From the NCBI GenBank assembly GCA_051747265.1, contig JBNJFY010000006.1, forward strand, positions 175,725-239,724: DNA of 64,000 bases, read 5' to 3'. Positions 25,402 to 33,370 of this stretch are shown in pieces (within the stretch, counting starts at the first letter, position 1; every line of letters begins with the position of its first letter). The notes beneath the pieces were generated by a model, which did not search any database, had not been told where the DNA came from, and was given only the letters and a program-made list of their open reading frames with translations. A program made the translations under genes and the position numbers. The DNA is from JBNJFY01 sp051747265 (GTDB lineage: Bacteria > Bacteroidota > Rhodothermia > Balneolales > Balneolaceae).

Positions 25402-26400
25402 CAAACCAGCGCACGTCTGAGCGAAGCGGAGACTTGTGCGGAATAACCCAACCCATAATCATCATCGCAACTCATGGAGATCGCCGCGGGCATGCAACTA
25501 CCGTTGATCCCCTCGCGACGACACGGTTGCGGATGAAGTGCTGAGGATTGATTGGGCATTCTTCTGGATAAACCAGTAACTAAAGTATGGTCCTATTCCC
25601 AAACTCCCTTACTGTCATGGCGAGCGGAGCCCTGCGGAGCGTGGCCATCTCCTAGAGGAACCCCAGCTATTCATTTCTCGCGGAGTTGCGCAGTGTACCC
25701 GCAGAGTTTTTAATGTAATACAAACCAGCGCAAGTCTGAGTGAAACGGAGACTTGTGCGGAATAACCCAACCCATAATCATCGTCGCAACTCATGGAGAT
25801 CGCCGCGGGCATGCAACTACCGTTGATCCCCTCGCGACGACACGGTTGCGGATGAAGTGCTGAGGATTGATTGGGCATTCTTCTGGATAAACCAGTAACT
25901 AAAGTATGGTCCTATTCCCAAACTCCCTTACTGTCATGGCGAGCGGAGCCCTGCGGAGCGTGGCCATCTCCTAGAGGAACCCCAGCTATTCATTTCTCGC
26001 GGAGTTGCGCAGTGTACCCGCAGAGTTTTTAATGTAATACAAACCAGCGCAAGTCTGAGTGAAACGGAGACTTGTGCGGAATAACCCAACCCATAATCAT
26101 CGTCGCAACTCATGGAGATCGCCGCGGGCATGCAACTACCGTTGATCCCCTCGCGACGACACGGTTGCGGATGAAGTGCTGAGGATTGATTGGGCATTCT
26201 TCTGGATAAACCAGTAACTAAAGTATGGTCCTATTCCCAAACTCCCTTACTGTCATGGCGAGCGGAGCCCTGCGGAGCGTGGCCATCTCCTAGAGGAACC
26301 CCAGCTATTCATTTCTCGCGGAGTTGCGCAGTGTACCCGCAGAGTTTTTTATGTAATACAAACCAGCGCAAGTCTGAGCGAAGCGGAGACTTGTGCTGCA
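25402..26400 (+). repeat. 319-bp tandem repeat, three full units and a partial fourth
   Basis: CAAACCAGCGC begins units at 25402, 25721, 26040 and 26359, each 319 bases apart; the fourth runs only about 40 bases. Each unit includes the GCAAGTCTGAGC...GGAGACTTGTGC imperfect hairpin and the palindromic words GGAGATCGCCGCGGGC, CCCTCGCGACGACACGG and GGCGAGCGGAGCCCTGCGG. Units 2 and 3 are almost identical, so the amplification is recent. The open frames within them are identical by repeat, not by gene duplication. Confidence 0.9.
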
Positions 26401-26592
26401 TGAAACCAAACAGTGCTCCGAAATACCGCATGTGGACGCTCACGGTAGTTCGGTATCAAGCCAGTGGTAAACCAATACACACTTTGTATAAAATATTCCC
26501 AACCCATCCGATCTAATTCTCTACAGTTCTTGTCAGTAGTATGAGGCCTCATCGTACATAAAAGCTTGTCAAACCTTGTATGAAGGTTATTT
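26401..26592. other. Unique non-coding segment between tandem array and repeat D
   Basis: About 190 bases of single-copy DNA. It contains no supported gene, only a short frame with no recognisable homology. Confidence 0.5.
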
Positions 26593-26680
26593 CATTACCA
26601 ATCACTTTCGGGGTAGGTGAAACCGGTTTGTATATACCAATACTGCGTGTTAGTTTTTTTTACTATCCGAACAATTTAAA
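26593..26680 (+). repeat. 88-bp dispersed repeat, copy D1
   Basis: CATTACCAATCACTTTCGGG then GTTTGTATATACCAATACTG and ACAATTTAAA. A second copy with the same borders is at 33064-33151. Confidence 0.85.
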
Positions 26681-26812
26681 GAGGGCTTTGCAAAACTACC
26701 TGTCATTGCGAACGTAGTGCGGTAATCCCCTGATTAAACTGTGTAAATGGTGGTTGTTACTACATCTAGCCATGACAAAATATTTTTTTGGAAAGTTTTG
26801 CGAAGCCCTCCA
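26680..26812 (-). mobile_element. MITE-like element, copy C2
   Basis: Reverse orientation to copy C1. Ends AGAGGGCTTTGCAAAACT and TTTTGCGAAGCCCTCC are inverted repeats. The core contains GTCATTGCGAACGTAGTGCG and CCCCTGATTAAACTG, complementary to C1. It starts one base after repeat D1. No transposase is present. Confidence 0.75.
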
Positions 26813-26903
26813 AAAGCAATAAAAAATGAAGTAAGTGTAGTTCGATTATTTAATAAAGCACACATTTAAAATCCCGGTGTAGAAAAATTCTGGGTGAAAA
26901 ATC

Positions 26904-27671
26904 ATGAAGTGTACAGCAAGAGAGTATAAAAACCAATCTCGGATAACAATTATAAAGTATGGTTTATGTGTACTAGACAGCTGGGTAGTAATGCTAATCA
27001 CATACACTACAATACTTGGAACTCCTGCTGACACCACAAGCCATTCAATTTATACGGTACAACCCGGTGATTTCTTAGTAAAAATTGCCAGTACTTATGG
27101 TAATCCAGGCTATTGGGAAGCTATCTATAAAGCCAACGAAAATCGGATAAAAGACCCTGATCTGATTTTCATTGGTCAACAATTGGTCATCCCCGATTCG
27201 ATAGCTGGAGACCCTGAAAGAAAAGCGACTACAAAGAGTGAAAACATATCAGATGAGGAGAACAACGAATCTCCAACACTAGCTGAGTTTCGGAAAGCAC
27301 TGAGTCGTGTTATACGTACGAAAGAAGAAGAGGAACCATATCCATTGCCCCAACAGTACAGTGGATTGGAAATTAACGGGCTGATCATCAACGAAACACG
27401 AAGTAAAATAGGCGATCAATTTTTCAATGTATTCTATCAACATTGGCAAGCACCGGATAAGGCCCCGGATTTCATGCTAACCATTGAAGAAAAGCCGATG
27501 CCATCCATGGGTACACTGGTCACGGTATTGATTGATAACACAGCCATTTTCCAAACCAAATTGCAACCCCGATACCAAGTCATTGAGCAACAGGCATTGC
27601 GAGCTGTAACCATCAGTTACCAGACCCTGGAGCAGCGAATGGAAACCGCAAACCAAATAAATTTCTATTGA
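26904..27671 (+). CDS. LysM-CsgE fusion protein
   Basis: 255 residues. A hydrophobic segment at about residues 18-42 may be a signal or anchor. A LysM-type peptidoglycan-binding domain follows at about 48-98 (YTVQPGDFLVKIAS, ending FIGQQLVIP), then an acidic linker. A CsgE domain fills about 150-250 (LEINGLIINETRSKIG, GTLVTVLIDNTAIFQTKLQP). CsgE caps the curli pore on the periplasmic side and selects subunits; the LysM part would let it hold on to peptidoglycan. Two bases separate it from csgF, so the genes are one operon. The fused LysM is unusual. Confidence 0.85.
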   Translation: MKCTAREYKNQSRITIIKYGLCVLDSWVVMLITYTTILGTPADTTSHSIYTVQPGDFLVKIASTYGNPGYWEAIYKANENRIKDPDLIFIGQQLVIPDSIAGDPERKATTKSENISDEENNESPTLAEFRKALSRVIRTKEEEEPYPLPQQYSGLEINGLIINETRSKIGDQFFNVFYQHWQAPDKAPDFMLTIEEKPMPSMGTLVTVLIDNTAIFQTKLQPRYQVIEQQALRAVTISYQTLEQRMETANQINFY

Positions 27672-27672
27672 T

Positions 27673-28113
27673 ATGAAGTACCTAATCCAGACGATATCAG
27701 CTATTCTATTTTTGATAAGCGTAATATTGCTTACGCCGGGACAGGCGAGCGGTCAAGATTTTGTATATCAGCCCATCAATCCAGCCTTCGGTGGAAATCC
27801 AATGAATTACCAATGGTTGATGAGTTCAGCCAATACACAAAATGTGTTCAAAAAAGAGAGCAAATATGGCTATTCCCGGGATCCATTTGCAGATTTTGAA
27901 GAATCCCTACAACGTCAGGTGCTCTCCGAGTTAACCCGCAATTTGGTGCGCGATCGATTCGGCGAAAACTTTGATTTAAGCTCGGACAGTCGTTTCGAGT
28001 TTGGTGAGTTTACCATCGACATCACTCCGGGTATGGATGGCGTAACGGTTAGCATTTTTAACGTACTCACCGGCGAAACCACAAATATTACGATTCCTAA
28101 TATCGATGGCTAA
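27673..28113 (+). CDS. csgF: Curli assembly protein CsgF
   Basis: 146 residues. A signal peptide (about 1-27, ILFLISVILLTPGQASG) is followed by the CsgF N-terminal segment DFVYQPINPAFGGNPMNY and SSANTQN, which in E. coli inserts into the CsgG pore. The C-terminal part (FEFGEFTIDITPGMDGVTVS) is the usual beta-rich tail. CsgF is exported through CsgG and helps start fibre growth at the cell surface. It overlaps the csgG start by 8 bases and follows csgE by 1 base. Confidence 0.93.
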   Translation: MKYLIQTISAILFLISVILLTPGQASGQDFVYQPINPAFGGNPMNYQWLMSSANTQNVFKKESKYGYSRDPFADFEESLQRQVLSELTRNLVRDRFGENFDLSSDSRFEFGEFTIDITPGMDGVTVSIFNVLTGETTNITIPNIDG

Positions 28114-29470
28114 ACATCATCTGACCATATTATCGGTATTAGTAGCCTTGCTTTGGGGATGTTCCACCACAATGAAGCCCTTTGAGACCGAGCGAGTTGA
28201 ACCGGGAATGGAAAGTGCGTCGTTTGAAAAATTACGCACCTTGCCACCTCCTAAAGAAAAAATTGTGGCCGCGGTGTATCGCTTTAGTGATCAAACTGGT
28301 CAATATAAAGCAGCGGAACAGGTGGCTAGTTGGTCGACTGCTGTTACGCAGGGCGCCACCTCTATATTGGTGAAAGCGATGAGTAATTCCGGTTGGTTCA
28401 TTCCCATTGAACGTGAAAATCTGTCCAATCTGCTTAATGAGCGTAAGATCATAAATTCGACGCGCATGCAGAATAACGATCGAAATACACTCCCCCCGTT
28501 ACTCTTCGCAGGTATTATTTTAGAGGGGGGCATTATTGGTTACGACACCAACATTATTACCGGAGGAGCCGGTGTACGATATATGGGGATGGGCGGATCC
28601 GGAGAATTCCGTAAAGATCAGGTTACCATTTATTTGCGAGCCGTTTCCACACAGACGGGACGGATTTTGAAAACGGTACACACCACCAAATCTATTATTT
28701 CGCAAAAGCTGGATGGGGGGCTATTCCGGTTCGTTGAAGAAAATCGATTGCTGGAAGCCGAAGCAGGATTCACGTTTAACGAACCTCCGGTTATGGCAGT
28801 GACCGAAGCTATTGATGAGGCACTCCGTATGCTGGTCCTTGAAGGGGTAGATGAGAAGCTATGGCGCCCGGACAATGTAGATGAGTTTTCTGCCTATAAA
28901 GCGAACTATGAAGAACTACTGCGCCGAAAAGCAGAAATTAAAACCGATTATTTCGGTTTCGAGAAAGAACAAACACGGCGTCAAGGAAATCTTGTAGCTA
29001 CTTCAATTACCTATGGCAGTCACATCGGAAACTATAAGAATCGCGTTGCTGAACCGGGAATGAGTATTCAGATAGAGCGGCATATTTCCCCTGGATTATC
29101 ACTTAAAATGAATGTGATGAGATCCGTAATCAGTGCAGAGAGATTATATTCGGAGCCCATCAATGGACTGGATCTTCAGCTGAACTACTATCTGACTCCA
29201 ACGCATAAATTTTCACCCTATGTAGGTATTGGATCCGGAGTACTGGCTTATGATCGGCAACCTAATTTTACCAGCTCACAAATTTTTCCCAATGCCTCTA
29301 TGGAGGGCGGGCTGGACTATCAACTAAATGATTGGTTGGGATTGAGAGTAGGGGGAGTGTATCGCTATATGATTAAAGATGGTTTGGACGGTGTCAAAAT
29401 GGGCACCATTCACGATCAACAATGGAATGTAAATCTAGGATTAACCATAAGACCGAATTCTTTGAAATAA
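28106..29470 (+). CDS. csgG: CsgG/HfaB-type curli pore protein with beta-barrel extension
   Basis: 454 residues, far longer than E. coli CsgG (~277). A lipoprotein signal ends at WGCS (residue ~19). The CsgG/HfaB core covers about 20-260 (VAAVYRFSDQTGQYKAAEQ, GWFIPIERENLSNLLNERK, YLRAVSTQTGRILKTVHT). The extra ~170 residues (from about 285) contain alternating strands such as LNYYLTPTHKFSPYVGIGSG and WLGLRVGGVYRYMI, typical of an OmpA/OMP-beta-barrel domain. It forms the outer-membrane secretion channel for curlins; the extension may anchor or gate it. Confidence 0.9.
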   Translation: MAKHHLTILSVLVALLWGCSTTMKPFETERVEPGMESASFEKLRTLPPPKEKIVAAVYRFSDQTGQYKAAEQVASWSTAVTQGATSILVKAMSNSGWFIPIERENLSNLLNERKIINSTRMQNNDRNTLPPLLFAGIILEGGIIGYDTNIITGGAGVRYMGMGGSGEFRKDQVTIYLRAVSTQTGRILKTVHTTKSIISQKLDGGLFRFVEENRLLEAEAGFTFNEPPVMAVTEAIDEALRMLVLEGVDEKLWRPDNVDEFSAYKANYEELLRRKAEIKTDYFGFEKEQTRRQGNLVATSITYGSHIGNYKNRVAEPGMSIQIERHISPGLSLKMNVMRSVISAERLYSEPINGLDLQLNYYLTPTHKFSPYVGIGSGVLAYDRQPNFTSSQIFPNASMEGGLDYQLNDWLGLRVGGVYRYMIKDGLDGVKMGTIHDQQWNVNLGLTIRPNSLK

Positions 29471-29704
29471 TGAATGTTCACTAGAACCCAAGGAGAAATA
29501 AACAAGGACCTCGCCGGGAATTACCGAAAGGGAATCCCAGACGGTAGACGTAACTCCAGCGAAGTCCTGTAAATGCAATCTGTTAAATAATTCGAAGAAA
29601 AGCAGATGGATTTACAAGTAGTGTTTATTCTCCTGTAAACCATAAACAAATCATAACTAGAGGATTACCCCTCTGATTAAATAAAAATCATCAGGAGAAA
29701 ACCT
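29471..29704 (+). promoter_or_regulatory. Structured leader before the first curlin gene
   Basis: 234 bases. A long-range hairpin is formed by AGGACCTCGC (29505-29514) and GCGAAGTCCT (29559-29568) with one G-U/mismatch step, enclosing internal stems (GGGA...TCCC, ACCG...CGGT). A second small stem (AGAGG...CCTCT) lies just before the ribosome-binding site AGGAG at about 29693. This could be an attenuator, an RNA-stability element or a riboswitch; I recognise no known class. Confidence 0.45.
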
Positions 29705-30508
29705 ATGAAAAAGTTAAGCACAATCATGTTGGCACTGTTCTTAGTGACCGGTATGAGCTTTGCTCAAAATAATACCGCTACCACTACACAGAACGGTGAC
29801 GAAAACGAAGCCACCATCTCGCAAGTAGGCAATATCAATGTTGCTGATATTATCCAGGATGGTGACGAGAACTTGGGTGAGATCACTCAAGAAGGCGAAA
29901 AAACTGCTACAATGACCCAAACGGGTTCCGAAAATATAGCCTATATCGCCCAAACGGGTACAGGCGGTCCCGGTTTGGCAACCGTTACGCAGTTAGGATC
30001 GCGCAACGAGGCCTATTCGTCAACTCGAGGAAAGGTCTTATCTACCCAAACCCAAACGGGTAGCGACAATTACGCGTCCATCAGTGGAAATCTGACTCAA
30101 AATTCACAAATCGAGCAGACCCAAATTGGGGATGCCAACCAAGCTACCTTTAGTGTGGCCGGACCCGGTACCCGTAACGTAGATATCGTTCAGTACCAAG
30201 AAGGCAATCGAAACCAATCCTATGTAACCGACTTCCGTGGTAACCCAGGAGATCCCGTATTTACCGAACAGTACGGCGACGACAACTATGTGGATATCAT
30301 GTATGATGGCGGCCAAAAGAATGGTTTTGAGGTCATCCAAGACGGTAACACAAACTCGTTGACTTCAACATTCTCCGGTTATAACAACTGGCTATATGTT
30401 GATCAAATCGGTGATATGAACGTCGCAACGACTTCTCAAGCATCCGATAATAACGTGGCTACCGTTTCGCAAATAGGCAATAGTAACACCGCTACCATCA
30501 ATCAATAG
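29705..30508 (+). CDS. Curlin-repeat fibre protein (CsgA-like), first copy
   Basis: 267 residues. A clean signal peptide ends at MSFAQ (residue 21). The rest is made of degenerate curlin repeats of the form x-x-Q-x-G-D/S-x-N-x-A, for example TQNGDENEATISQVGNINVA and TQTGSENIAYIAQTGTG, about ten in all. This marks an amyloid subunit secreted through CsgG. Several insertions lengthen the middle of the protein. The second curlin follows after 88 bases, with a CGGTAT...ATACCG hairpin between them. Confidence 0.9.
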   Translation: MKKLSTIMLALFLVTGMSFAQNNTATTTQNGDENEATISQVGNINVADIIQDGDENLGEITQEGEKTATMTQTGSENIAYIAQTGTGGPGLATVTQLGSRNEAYSSTRGKVLSTQTQTGSDNYASISGNLTQNSQIEQTQIGDANQATFSVAGPGTRNVDIVQYQEGNRNQSYVTDFRGNPGDPVFTEQYGDDNYVDIMYDGGQKNGFEVIQDGNTNSLTSTFSGYNNWLYVDQIGDMNVATTSQASDNNVATVSQIGNSNTATINQ

Positions 30509-30596
30509 TCATAGGACGGTATATGAACAGTAATTTCAACATACCGCTTACGACTGTTGTCACAATACTAACAAAACATATCAAGAGAGTACGATC

Positions 30597-31424
30597 ATGA
30601 AAAAACTAAGCACAATTTTATTCGCACTGTTGTTTGCCGGATCTATGGCATACGCACAAGATAACGACGCATCTGTTGACCAAGAAGGGAACTACCAGAC
30701 AGCAACCGTTACCCAAACCGGATCTACCAATGATGCCGATGTAACTCAGTTCACCGATAATGACGGAATGCAAACCGCAGAAGTCATTCAAGATGGTGAA
30801 GGCAACATGGCTACCGTAATGCAGACTCAAGTAGGATCGGGTAATACCACTCCTAATTACGCATTTATCGAGCAAACGGGTGAAAACAACACATCCGTAC
30901 AGCTATCCAATGCCCCGGGTTACAATTCCGGTCAATCACTTTGGGGATTCCAAGATGGTCATGACCATGTTCTCACCCAAACCATCGTTTCCGGATATAC
31001 CGCTTCCTTGGAAGCCTATCAAGAAGGTAATGGTAACGTGATTAGCCAAACCATCTGGGGCGGCGGCCACAATACTGGTGAAGTTTTCCAACATGGACAT
31101 GAAAACGCTGCTATCCAGCACTTAGGTGGTAGCAATAACGGTTACTCCAGCGGTGTTATGGCAGTTGAGCAACATGGACGAGCTAACTTCGCGGCCCAAT
31201 ACTTCGAAGGCATCGGCTTGGGCCATTACAACAATGGTGAGTTGAATCAACATGGCCGTAATAACAATGCATGGCAAACCGGTAACGGTCGTGATTTGAG
31301 CGCCGTTCTGGATCAGCATGGTCGAAACAACTGGTCAACTCAAGAGCTGACCGGTGAAGGCCACAGCAGCACTGTTAATCAGCATGGACACGTAAACGTA
31401 TCCACCATAACTCAAAGTAACTAA
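30597..31424 (+). CDS. Histidine-rich curlin-repeat fibre protein, second copy
   Basis: 275 residues with signal peptide ending MAYAQ. The first repeats look like the first curlin (QEGNYQTATVTQTGSTNDAD). From about residue 110 the repeats change: the turn becomes Q-H-G-H/R, as in FQHGHENAAIQHLGG, EQHGRANFAAQYFEG, NQHGRNNNAWQTG and NQHGHVNVSTITQSN. So histidine recurs at the same place in successive rungs. That would stack histidines along the fibre and could bind metal ions (inference). It ends with a hairpin terminator at about 31437-31466. Confidence 0.9.
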   Translation: MKKLSTILFALLFAGSMAYAQDNDASVDQEGNYQTATVTQTGSTNDADVTQFTDNDGMQTAEVIQDGEGNMATVMQTQVGSGNTTPNYAFIEQTGENNTSVQLSNAPGYNSGQSLWGFQDGHDHVLTQTIVSGYTASLEAYQEGNGNVISQTIWGGGHNTGEVFQHGHENAAIQHLGGSNNGYSSGVMAVEQHGRANFAAQYFEGIGLGHYNNGELNQHGRNNNAWQTGNGRDLSAVLDQHGRNNWSTQELTGEGHSSTVNQHGHVNVSTITQSN

Positions 31425-31436
31425 CCATTCAATATG

Positions 31437-31466
31437 GAGAGGGCATGTCTTCGAGCATGCCTTCTC
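31437..31466 (+). terminator. Hairpin terminator after second curlin
   Basis: GAGAGGGCATG (31437-31447) pairs with CATGCCTTCTC (31456-31466) in an 11-bp stem with one G-T pairing, around a TCTTCGAG-type loop. The tail is weakly T-rich (TATCTAATTT). Confidence 0.6.
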
Positions 31467-31583
31467 TATCTAATTTATCAGCCCATGAAACACATCTTAT
31501 CAAACACAATCGGTTCCGAAATATGTAACCCATTTCCATAGTGCTGAACTAGTATTACCACCTCCTGAAGTCTGAGGTTAATC

Positions 31584-32144
31584 ATGAAAATGCTATTACT
31601 ACTTATACTAATGAACTGTTCAATGGCTGAGGCGTATGCTCAAGATTTGAATAGAGAAGTGTACCCCAAGCAAAGCTCCATTGAACACAATCAGGCAGTG
31701 AAATCTTTTAGCAGTGATTATCTACTGCTAACCGAAGGAAATTCTTCCCGGATAGGTATATCAGCTATGCTGGACAGAGCTCATAACATTGCAAGCATCA
31801 ATATGGGGGGGCAAGAGAATATGGCCCAGATCATCCAACAGGGATTGGCGTTATATGGGCTTATTGTAATCGAAGGATTGGACAACCAGGTTTCTTTGCT
31901 GCAGCAAGGGGCAGATCTTCAGTCCACAATCAACATGCAAGGAAATCATAACCAGTTTGATATGATCCAAAGGGGGGAAGGGCTGCACAACTACATCGAC
32001 ATTTCCGGAATGGGCTTACAGTATAATGCTATCCAAACCAACGGAGGCTTTCAATTACAACAGCAGGGGCAGGGTAGTATTCCCATACGTATTGAGCATT
32101 CCGGTACCATGATTCCAGTACGCATAGACAATTATAAACCTTGA
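31584..32144 (+). CDS. Small curlin-repeat protein, possibly CsgB-like nucleator
   Basis: 186 residues with a signal peptide ending AYAQ. About five weak curlin repeats (GGQENMAQIIQQGLALYG, GADLQSTINMQGNHNQF) lie between about 80 and 165. The basic N-terminal half after the signal has no repeats, and the tail is short. Size and lower repeat regularity fit a minor or nucleating subunit more than a major fibre subunit (inference). Its start lies behind a CCTC/GAGG inverted pair that could mask the ribosome-binding site. Confidence 0.75.
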   Translation: MKMLLLLILMNCSMAEAYAQDLNREVYPKQSSIEHNQAVKSFSSDYLLLTEGNSSRIGISAMLDRAHNIASINMGGQENMAQIIQQGLALYGLIVIEGLDNQVSLLQQGADLQSTINMQGNHNQFDMIQRGEGLHNYIDISGMGLQYNAIQTNGGFQLQQQGQGSIPIRIEHSGTMIPVRIDNYKP

Positions 32145-32155
32145 AAGGACTTATT

Positions 32156-32794
32156 ATGAGAGTTCCAGCTTTACTATACGGATTGCTGTTGTTAACCGCT
32201 ATTGGTTGTGAAACCAAAATTATAGATCCCGATCTTTATGGTAATATCGATGGTGTGGTAATCAATGGTGAAAGCCAAACTCCGATGTCTGGAGTTAGCA
32301 TAGAAACCGCACCGGCTACCGAAGTACTGATTACCGAATCGGAAGGCCGTTTTACGTTGGAAGAAGTATCCGCGGGTAGTTATCAAATTAAGGCGAGCAA
32401 ACCTGGCTATAAATCGAAGTCGGTTACAGTCATGGTCCGCGAGGATCGAACGGTTACGGCAAAAATAATGCTGGAGCAGGAAGAGGAGGATGACGATTCA
32501 ACTAATTACTTGCAGAGTGAAATAACCAACTGGAATCAGCTGGGGGAGGAAGACAGCAGTAGCGTGGAAGTAGAATATTATGTTACCAATACCAGCTCTT
32601 CAGTTTCTATTAGCGAATTTGAACTCTATTTCGACATCCACACCAACCAGCGAGTATTTAATTATGAAATTACCAATACCCAGCTGGATCCGGGAGAAAA
32701 GAATTATGGTTCTTTTCGGAAATTTGTCAAAGAAGCAGTGGTAGATTCAGTGATCATTTCTGATACATGGTATAAGGAGGAAGCACCTATATAA
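32156..32794 (+). CDS. Lipoprotein with carboxypeptidase-regulatory-like domain
   Basis: About 212 residues from the ATG at 32156, chosen because it has a GAAAGGA ribosome-binding site and gives the lipobox LTAIGCET. Residues about 33-110 form a carboxypeptidase-regulatory-like beta-sandwich (GVVINGESQTPMSGVSIETA, then GSYQIKASKPGYKSKS). A further ~90-residue strand-rich domain ends the protein. Such lipoproteins often hold partner proteins at the cell surface. It follows the nucleator-like curlin by 11 bases, so it may attach the curli machinery or fibres to the surface (inference). Confidence 0.75.
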   Translation: MRVPALLYGLLLLTAIGCETKIIDPDLYGNIDGVVINGESQTPMSGVSIETAPATEVLITESEGRFTLEEVSAGSYQIKASKPGYKSKSVTVMVREDRTVTAKIMLEQEEEDDDSTNYLQSEITNWNQLGEEDSSSVEVEYYVTNTSSSVSISEFELYFDIHTNQRVFNYEITNTQLDPGEKNYGSFRKFVKEAVVDSVIISDTWYKEEAPI

Positions 32795-33370
32795 ATCAAG
32801 GGATTGATTCGGATATGAATTCCCTGACACGCATTCCCACCGATCAATTACAGGGGCGTCCGTAGTGGCAACTTACTTAACACATGCTACCAAATTTGGT
32901 AGGTCAACTTGGAACTTGGTCGTTGTCCTACTCAATAGCCACAATAAGATTGATTGAAGCAGTCTCAGTAATAATTGGCACTGTCAGCATCCTGGGATGA
33001 TAGGTGGTTTTGTAAAGCCAACTTTATAATGATGAATGTATTTATTTGAGTATGATATATTATCATTACCAATCACTTTCGGGGTAGGTGAAACCGGTTT
33101 GTATATACCAATACTGCACGTTAATTTTTCCAACTACCCAAACAATTTAAAGTTGAAATTGTTGAATAGTAGGATACTGGATACGATGTTTAATAGTCTA
33201 TTTATAAATTCTAGGTAAACATAGCTTCCAGTATTTACTATTAACTTGCTATTCATGAAACGGCTTCAAAGTTGTTATTTTAAATTATAAAAAATATCTG
33301 TCTAAGGGAACAATTGAGATCAGATGCTATCTAATAAAGTTGTTGGGTACCTACGGAAAACGGCCCAACA
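32795..33370. other. Intergenic spacer with repeat D2
   Basis: 576 bases. It holds the second 88-bp D repeat (33064-33151) and AT-rich sequence near 33200-33350 likely to contain the promoter of the next gene. No gene is supported, and I do not see a terminator I can trust. Confidence 0.6.
33064..33151 (+). repeat. 88-bp dispersed repeat, copy D2
   Basis: Same word order as D1: CATTACCAATCACTTTCGGG, GTTTGTATATACCAATACTG and ACAATTTAAA, with only a few substitutions. Confidence 0.85.

Noticed and set aside
25615..26197. Two identical 87-codon frames (25615-25878, 25934-26197)
   Set aside because: They are copies of the same 319-bp repeat unit, composed of palindromic repeat words, with no ribosome-binding site or family match. 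Identity comes from repeat amplification, not from selection on protein.
25077..26400. CRISPR array
   Set aside because: The repeats are contiguous units of 131 and 319 bp without unique spacers and no cas genes are nearby.
26401..26530. Insertion-sequence fragment
   Set aside because: A short frame here reads without resemblance to transposases, and no inverted repeat borders it.
29505..29568. Cyclic-di-GMP riboswitch (GEMM) before the curlin genes
   Set aside because: The closing stem is there but the conserved GEMM core and tetraloop-receptor pattern are not recognisable. Kept as an unclassified structure.
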